In this document: in pieces, positions 60,189 to 64,000 of the stretch
Layout of the letters: each line of letters starts with the position of its first letter
Numbering within the stretch: the first letter of the stretch is position 1
NCBI RefSeq assembly: GCF_001909285.1
Contig: NZ_MRSV01000001.1
Location: forward strand, 1,737,051-1,801,050
DNA: 64,000 nt
Direction: 5' to 3'
Source of the DNA: Exiguobacterium profundum
Lineage (GTDB): Bacteria > Bacillota > Bacilli > Exiguobacteriales > Exiguobacteriaceae
The notes under the pieces: model-generated
Seen by the model: the letters and a program-made list of their open reading frames with translations, nothing else
Databases searched by the model: none
What the model was told of the DNA's origin: nothing
Program-made: the position numbers and the translations under genes

Positions 60189-61010
60189 ATGAAACAAGTA
60201 TTTTTGACAATCGTCAAGCGATTTTTTACAGAACGTTTTTTTGATCAAGCGTCCATGTTAGCCTATTATTTCATTTTATCTACGTTCCCGTTCTTATTAT
60301 TCGTATTAGGTATTGTTGGATTTTTACCGTTTACGAGTGGCGATGTGATTCAAGCGTTATCACTCATCATGCCTGAAGCCAGTTACAAGCTATTAGAAGG
60401 GAACATTGAAGCCGTATTCGACAACTCCAAATTGAAATTGGCATCATTCAGTATCTTACCAGCACTCTGGATCTCATCGATGGCCGTACAATCTCTCGTG
60501 CGGGCATTGAACGATGCCTACCGGGCTGTTCGTAATAAAGCCTTTTGGAGGGGCGTCTTACAGGATATCGCCATCACCTTGGCGCTCATGTTTGTGTTGC
60601 CATTTTCATTGCTCGTCCCTGTGATTGAGACGGCACTTCGAGAAATCTCTTCATACGTGTTGTTCATCGATGAGATTGTCACGACATATGCGCAGATTTG
60701 GTTTTACTTCAGATGGATCATCGGAACAGGTCTTCTATTCACTGTATTCGTATTTGTATATAAGTGGTTGCCAAGTGTGTCCGGAACATTTAAAAATAGT
60801 TGGGCCGGAGCCGCTTTTGCAACAGTAGGGATTCTGCTTGTCTCGAACGTGTTTAGTTACTATTCACAATTCGCAAACTACGAGCAGTTTTATGGTCAAC
60901 TCGGTGCGTTCATCGTCTTATTGATTTGGTTCTATCTCGCTGCCTCTGTCATCTTGCTTGGTGGGCTGTTGAATGCGACGTTAATCGAGAGGAAAGAAAA
61001 ACTTCGTTAG
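60189..61010 (+). CDS. YihY/UPF0761 (BrkB-like) membrane protein
   Basis: A 273-residue integral membrane protein with six helices of the YihY/virulence factor BrkB family. Seen are DQASMLAYYFILSTFPFLL near residues 18-36, SSMAVQSLVRALNDAYR near 100, and YGQLGAFIVLLIWFYLAASVILLGG near 235 (read as YGQLGAFIVLLIWFYL). Older annotation as RNase BN is wrong for this family. The function is unknown. The ribosome site is weak (AGAGAG). Confidence 0.88.
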   Translation: MKQVFLTIVKRFFTERFFDQASMLAYYFILSTFPFLLFVLGIVGFLPFTSGDVIQALSLIMPEASYKLLEGNIEAVFDNSKLKLASFSILPALWISSMAVQSLVRALNDAYRAVRNKAFWRGVLQDIAITLALMFVLPFSLLVPVIETALREISSYVLFIDEIVTTYAQIWFYFRWIIGTGLLFTVFVFVYKWLPSVSGTFKNSWAGAAFATVGILLVSNVFSYYSQFANYEQFYGQLGAFIVLLIWFYLAASVILLGGLLNATLIERKEKLR

Positions 61011-61089
61011 ACGTGTAATTGCTAGTTATCATTCGAAAGAATAGGGAATGGTATCGTAAGGTCACATCATCAAAGCGGAGGTGGGAAAC

Positions 61090-61644
61090 ATGGATATGCA
61101 ACGGCTCGTACACAATCGTCGTTTCATCGATCAATCATTGTTTTACCTCGCCTTACATCTATGGAAATGGATCCTCCTGTTACCTGTCTTGTTCTATTTA
61201 GACGTATCGTTCCGACATTCGCCATTCTCTGAGTACTTGATTGTCAGTATCATCTTGTATCTCATGTTTCGTGTGATTCAATATGTGATAGCTAGCCGAG
61301 CTTCTCTCATGGAATTAGTAGAGTTCGCGTATGGGGTGCTATCACTTGTTCTCGTCTTCTCGTTCATGATGGAAATCGGCGCGCCACCGATCGCTGTCGC
61401 AATAGTTGGAGCTGCATACTTGAGCCATCCGATGCTTTCTCTACATCACTATCAAAACTTTTCAGAGCGCAAATGGTTAAACAAACAGTTTCAATTATTT
61501 AGCCCGATGCTTCGCCAGGGTGAGGTACCGGTTCATGTCCTCGTGTTGACGGAAGATGAAATTGTGATTACTGTAGAAAGTGGAAAAGAGTTTACGTACC
61601 GTCATATTTACTGGGGCGGTTTTTATGTAGAAAATCCTTCCTAA
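61090..61644 (+). CDS. Membrane protein, unknown
   Basis: A 184-residue protein with about four transmembrane helices in the first 120 residues and a soluble C-terminal ~60 residues (HVLVLTEDEIVITVESGKEF, HIYWGGFYVE) that resembles a YcxB-like tail. GGAGG lies 8 bases before ATG 61090; the GTG at 61081 is too close. The next small gene follows within 20 bases. Confidence 0.65.
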   Translation: MDMQRLVHNRRFIDQSLFYLALHLWKWILLLPVLFYLDVSFRHSPFSEYLIVSIILYLMFRVIQYVIASRASLMELVEFAYGVLSLVLVFSFMMEIGAPPIAVAIVGAAYLSHPMLSLHHYQNFSERKWLNKQFQLFSPMLRQGEVPVHVLVLTEDEIVITVESGKEFTYRHIYWGGFYVENPS

Positions 61645-61659
61645 AAGGTGGTTACTCAG

Positions 61660-61965
61660 TTGTTTAGTGGATTTGATAATGTGATTGTCATCGTATTCTG
61701 GATTGCAACATTCATTGCTTTCTTTAAAGGCGCCTATGATATGTGGCGTGAATACCGAACGTCGAAAGAAAAATCAGTATTGTACTTTTTAATCGTATTG
61801 ATTATCACATGGTTTTGGTTCAATCCATACGAATTGGTTGCATTGCATCCCTTCGTACTAATGGCGTACTATTGGAACCGAAATCGGTGGATGCGAAACG
61901 CAATGTTCGTATTGGTTCTCGTACCGTTTGTGATTCGTGTCTGGTTAATCGCAGCATCGATGTAA
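61660..61965 (+). CDS. Small membrane protein, unknown
   Basis: A 101-residue protein with three or four predicted helices (VIVIVFWIATFIAFFKGAY, LYFLIVLIITWFWF, MFVLVLVPFVIRVWLIA). The TTG at 61660 is preferred: AAAGGTGG lies 8 bases upstream, whereas the GTG at 61648 is part of that site. It is probably cotranscribed with the preceding gene. Confidence 0.6.
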   Translation: MFSGFDNVIVIVFWIATFIAFFKGAYDMWREYRTSKEKSVLYFLIVLIITWFWFNPYELVALHPFVLMAYYWNRNRWMRNAMFVLVLVPFVIRVWLIAASM

Positions 61966-61966
61966 A

Positions 61967-62009
61967 ACACAAAAACTCGGTCCCTTTATAGGGAACCGAG
62001 TTTTTGTGT
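61967..62009. terminator. Bidirectional terminator
   Basis: ACACAAAAACTCGGTTCCC-type arms (61967-61984 and 61991-62009, one mismatch) with a short loop, between convergent genes. Confidence 0.92.
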
Positions 62010-62015
62010 GAATCG

Positions 62016-63497
62016 TTACTCTTTCTTCGCAGCTGCCAATTCAGCTTCCATTTCACCGAATTCACGGTTGATGCGTTTTTGTTCTTTCTTTCTAGTAAAG
62101 TTACTGACAAGCACGATTGCCAACATACTTAAGAAGAAGCCAGGTACCATTTCATAAAGGACTGTCGAAAGTCCAGTGACGATCCAGAGAATGACGGTAA
62201 TGGCACCGACGAGGATACCAGCGAGGGCACCTTGACGCGTCATCTTGCTCCAGTAAAGTGACAAGAGGATTGCTGGTCCAAATGCAGAACCGAATCCAGC
62301 CCATGCATATCCGACGAGTGTGAGGATTGTACTTGATGGGTTGAGTGACATGAGCGTCGCTACAACTCCTACTAGCAAGACACCAACACGTCCGGCAAGG
62401 ACCATCGTCTTCTCACTTGCATCTTTGTTGAAGAATTTACGATAGAAGTCTTCTGTCAATGCAGATGATGTGACGAGCAATTGCGACGATACCGTCGACA
62501 TGACCGCAGCAAGGATAGCTGCCAATAAGAAACCAGTGATGAACGGGTGGAACAAGACTTCAGAAAATTGAATGAAGACTGTTTCCGGGTCCCCGAGTGG
62601 ATTTCCTTGTCCTCGGAAATAAGCGATTCCGACGAACCCTGTCATGACGGCACCGATGATAGATACTGTCATCCAGCTCATCCCGATACGACGAGCCGTT
62701 TTCAATGATTTCACATCACGGATTGCCATAAAGCGAACAATGATGTGTGGCTGACCGAAGTAACCAAGTCCCCAAGCGAGGAGACCGATAATCCCGAGTG
62801 TCGTCGTCCCTTTAAAGAGGTCGAACAAATCGGCATTGATTGTCGTTGCAGAGTTGACAGCAGTGTCTACTCCACCGATATCTGTTAAAGCGACGAATGG
62901 TACGAGCACGAGCGCCAAGAACATGATGACACCTTGTGCGAAGTCCGTCCAACTAACTGCCGTGAATCCACCGAAGAGGGTGTATAAGATGACGACACTA
63001 ATTGTGACAATGACACCTGTCTGATAATTTAATCCGAATGAGCTTTCAAACAACTTCCCGCCGGATACAAGTCCAGCTGACGTGTAGAACGTGAAGAAGA
63101 TGATGATGACGGATGCAGAAAGGATCCGTAGCCAGTTCGAGTGATCTCGGAACCGATTCTCTAAGAAGTCTGGAATCGTAATCGAATCGTTCGCCATCTC
63201 TGTGAAGACGCGAAGTCGTGGAGCAACTAACAAGTAGTTCAAGTAAGCTCCGATGACCAATCCAACGGCTAACCAAATTGCTGATAGTCCAGTTGCATAC
63301 ATTGCACCCGGTAGTCCCATTAACATCCAACCACTCATATCCGAAGCTCCGGCTGACATGGCTGTAACGCCTGGCCCCATTTTACGGCCACCTAACATAT
63401 AATCTGATGAATCGGTCGTTCGTTTATACGCAACATATCCGATAAGAAGCATCATCACGAGATAAAGCGCGATTGATACCCATTCTTGCCATAGCAT
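62016..63497 (-). CDS. putP: Sodium/proline symporter (PutP/OpuE type)
   Basis: A 493-residue sodium:solute symporter with about 13 helices. PutP hallmarks are SSDYMLGGRKMGPGVTAMSAGASDMSGWMLMGLPGA (read as DYMLGGRKMGPGVTAMSAGA and SDMSGWMLMG), NSITIP-like NDSITIPDFLENRFRD, GGFTAVSWTDFAQG, GYFGQPHIIVRFMAI and AVMSTVSSQLLVTSSALTED. It imports proline with Na+, for nutrition or osmoprotection. AGGAGG precedes the ATG. A minus-strand -10 box TATAAT at 63675-63670 suggests a ~165-base leader; the remainder of the 63498-63842 gap shows nothing else. Confidence 0.93.
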   Translation of the reverse strand: MLWQEWVSIALYLVMMLLIGYVAYKRTTDSSDYMLGGRKMGPGVTAMSAGASDMSGWMLMGLPGAMYATGLSAIWLAVGLVIGAYLNYLLVAPRLRVFTEMANDSITIPDFLENRFRDHSNWLRILSASVIIIFFTFYTSAGLVSGGKLFESSFGLNYQTGVIVTISVVILYTLFGGFTAVSWTDFAQGVIMFLALVLVPFVALTDIGGVDTAVNSATTINADLFDLFKGTTTLGIIGLLAWGLGYFGQPHIIVRFMAIRDVKSLKTARRIGMSWMTVSIIGAVMTGFVGIAYFRGQGNPLGDPETVFIQFSEVLFHPFITGFLLAAILAAVMSTVSSQLLVTSSALTEDFYRKFFNKDASEKTMVLAGRVGVLLVGVVATLMSLNPSSTILTLVGYAWAGFGSAFGPAILLSLYWSKMTRQGALAGILVGAITVILWIVTGLSTVLYEMVPGFFLSMLAIVLVSNFTRKKEQKRINREFGEMEAELAAAKKE

Positions 63498-63809
63498 TGA
63501 ATTACCTCCTATTAAGTTAAAAGATCTATTTAATCAACTCGTTCGCGATTGTGTGAAGACATCACACAGTTAAAAACAAAAGTTGAAAATGCGAACTTGT
63601 GCTTTACCTTACAGAACCTTTGAAATGATTGCAAACTGACACTTTTTCATAAAAACTTCTCTAAAGCCCATTATACCAACGGATGGAGGCTAAAATTTTC
63701 AGATAAAAAGTTTAAATATTCTGAATATTTGAAATGCTGAGGACTTTCCTGTGTAACATGAATGTAATATTTATGGGAAAATTTTCAGAAAACATATTTT
63801 TAATCATAA

Positions 63810-63836
63810 GAAAAAGAGCATCTTTGAATGCTCTTT
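63810..63836. terminator. Terminator after the carboxypeptidase gene
   Basis: AAAAAGAGCA / TGCTCTTT arms; on the minus strand AGAGCATTC...TGCTCT is followed by TTTTTCTTA. Confidence 0.85.
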
Positions 63837-63842
63837 ACTTCT

Positions 63843-64000
63843 TTATTTGAATGCTATTTCTTCAACGAGTCGCATCGTCGGGAATGTTTGTCCAGACTTC
63901 GCCTGCATCGTAACCAAGATATAAGTTTCGGTATTATGTTTCATGATGAATACCATGGTATATCCGGATTCGTCCGTATAACCCGTCTTCGTGGCGGTCA
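63843..64000 (-). CDS. D-alanyl-D-alanine carboxypeptidase (S11), C-terminal part
   Basis: The last 52 codons of a gene that runs off the right edge. The visible part has TATKTGYTDESGYTMVF, which contains the KTG triad of penicillin-binding serine peptidases, followed by TYILVTMQAKSGQTFPTM and a short end without a C-terminal amphipathic anchor. This resembles small S11 carboxypeptidases such as DacF/PbpX-like enzymes that trim peptidoglycan stem peptides. Assignment rests on this short region. Confidence 0.75.
   Translation of the reverse strand, partial: TATKTGYTDESGYTMVFIMKHNTETYILVTMQAKSGQTFPTMRLVEEIAFK

Noticed and set aside
1-64000. CRISPR arrays, insertion sequences, rRNA genes, attachment sites
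   Set aside because: No regularly spaced repeats, transposase or integrase text, terminal inverted repeats or rRNA sequences were seen. The single tRNA gene has no partial copy noted nearby.

Overview
The window reads as chromosomal DNA of a low-to-mid GC Firmicute of the order Bacillales; an Exiguobacterium-like organism fits best, but this is inferred from gene content and not from a marker search. Supporting signs are strong AGGAGG-type ribosome sites, a Bacillus-type RNase P RNA next to a YpsC-like gene, an S-box and a THI box, a Zur box before a YciC homologue, GntR/LacI-type AraR, and the Bacillus-type ykoFEDC thiamine operon. There is no complete mobile element, CRISPR array or rRNA operon.

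Region 1-13 kb holds ordinary housekeeping and accessory genes: the end of tag, a DedA protein, a CPA2 antiporter, glpP plus an SDR gene, an HD-domain (RelA/SpoT-type) hydrolase, a CaCA exporter under a yybP-ykoY manganese riboswitch, a GT2-GtrA fusion, a DEDDh exonuclease, a Cys-rich copper-binding four-helix protein, tRNA-Ala(GGC), glcU, an SRPBCC protein, and a two-gene SDR/acyl-adenylate ligase operon.

Region 13-31.3 kb is a complete arabinan/arabinose utilisation locus. A DUF624 gene and araR lie on the minus strand. Divergent from them are araN-araP-araQ (ABC importer), one secreted-type and one cytoplasmic-type GH43 arabinanase, then araB-araD-araA, GH51 abfA, a small Cys-rich DUF6171-like gene, galM, araM and two tandem GH43 genes. 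At least six AraR-like operators and two cre sites cover the two control regions. Oligosaccharides from extracellular arabinan would be imported, trimmed inside the cell to L-arabinose and fed through AraA-AraB-AraD to xylulose 5-phosphate. Two features stand out. araP carries an in-frame TGA and the secreted arabinanase lacks a well-placed ATG, both explicable by single G-to-A changes. The araB promoter also lies inside the left arm of an intrinsic terminator whose loop is an AraR operator.

Region 31.3-38.1 kb alternates decayed DNA (an ArdC-like fragment and other small remnants) with a DM13 lipoprotein-like gene, a SAM-riboswitch-controlled msrA, an amidase, an rlmN-type gene and an AT-rich pair of small membrane proteins. 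Region 38.1-52 kb contains a methyltransferase, an SMP-30 protein, Zur-controlled yciC, TPP-riboswitch-controlled ykoF-ykoE-ykoD-ykoC, a lytic transglycosylase, a CPBP protease, a hydrolase, and an ABC exporter with its two-component system. Region 52-64 kb contains a subtilisin-like protease, rnpB, a YpsC-type RNA methyltransferase, an oxidoreductase, AGCS and PutP symporters, a YihY protein and the 3' end of a D-Ala-D-Ala carboxypeptidase gene.
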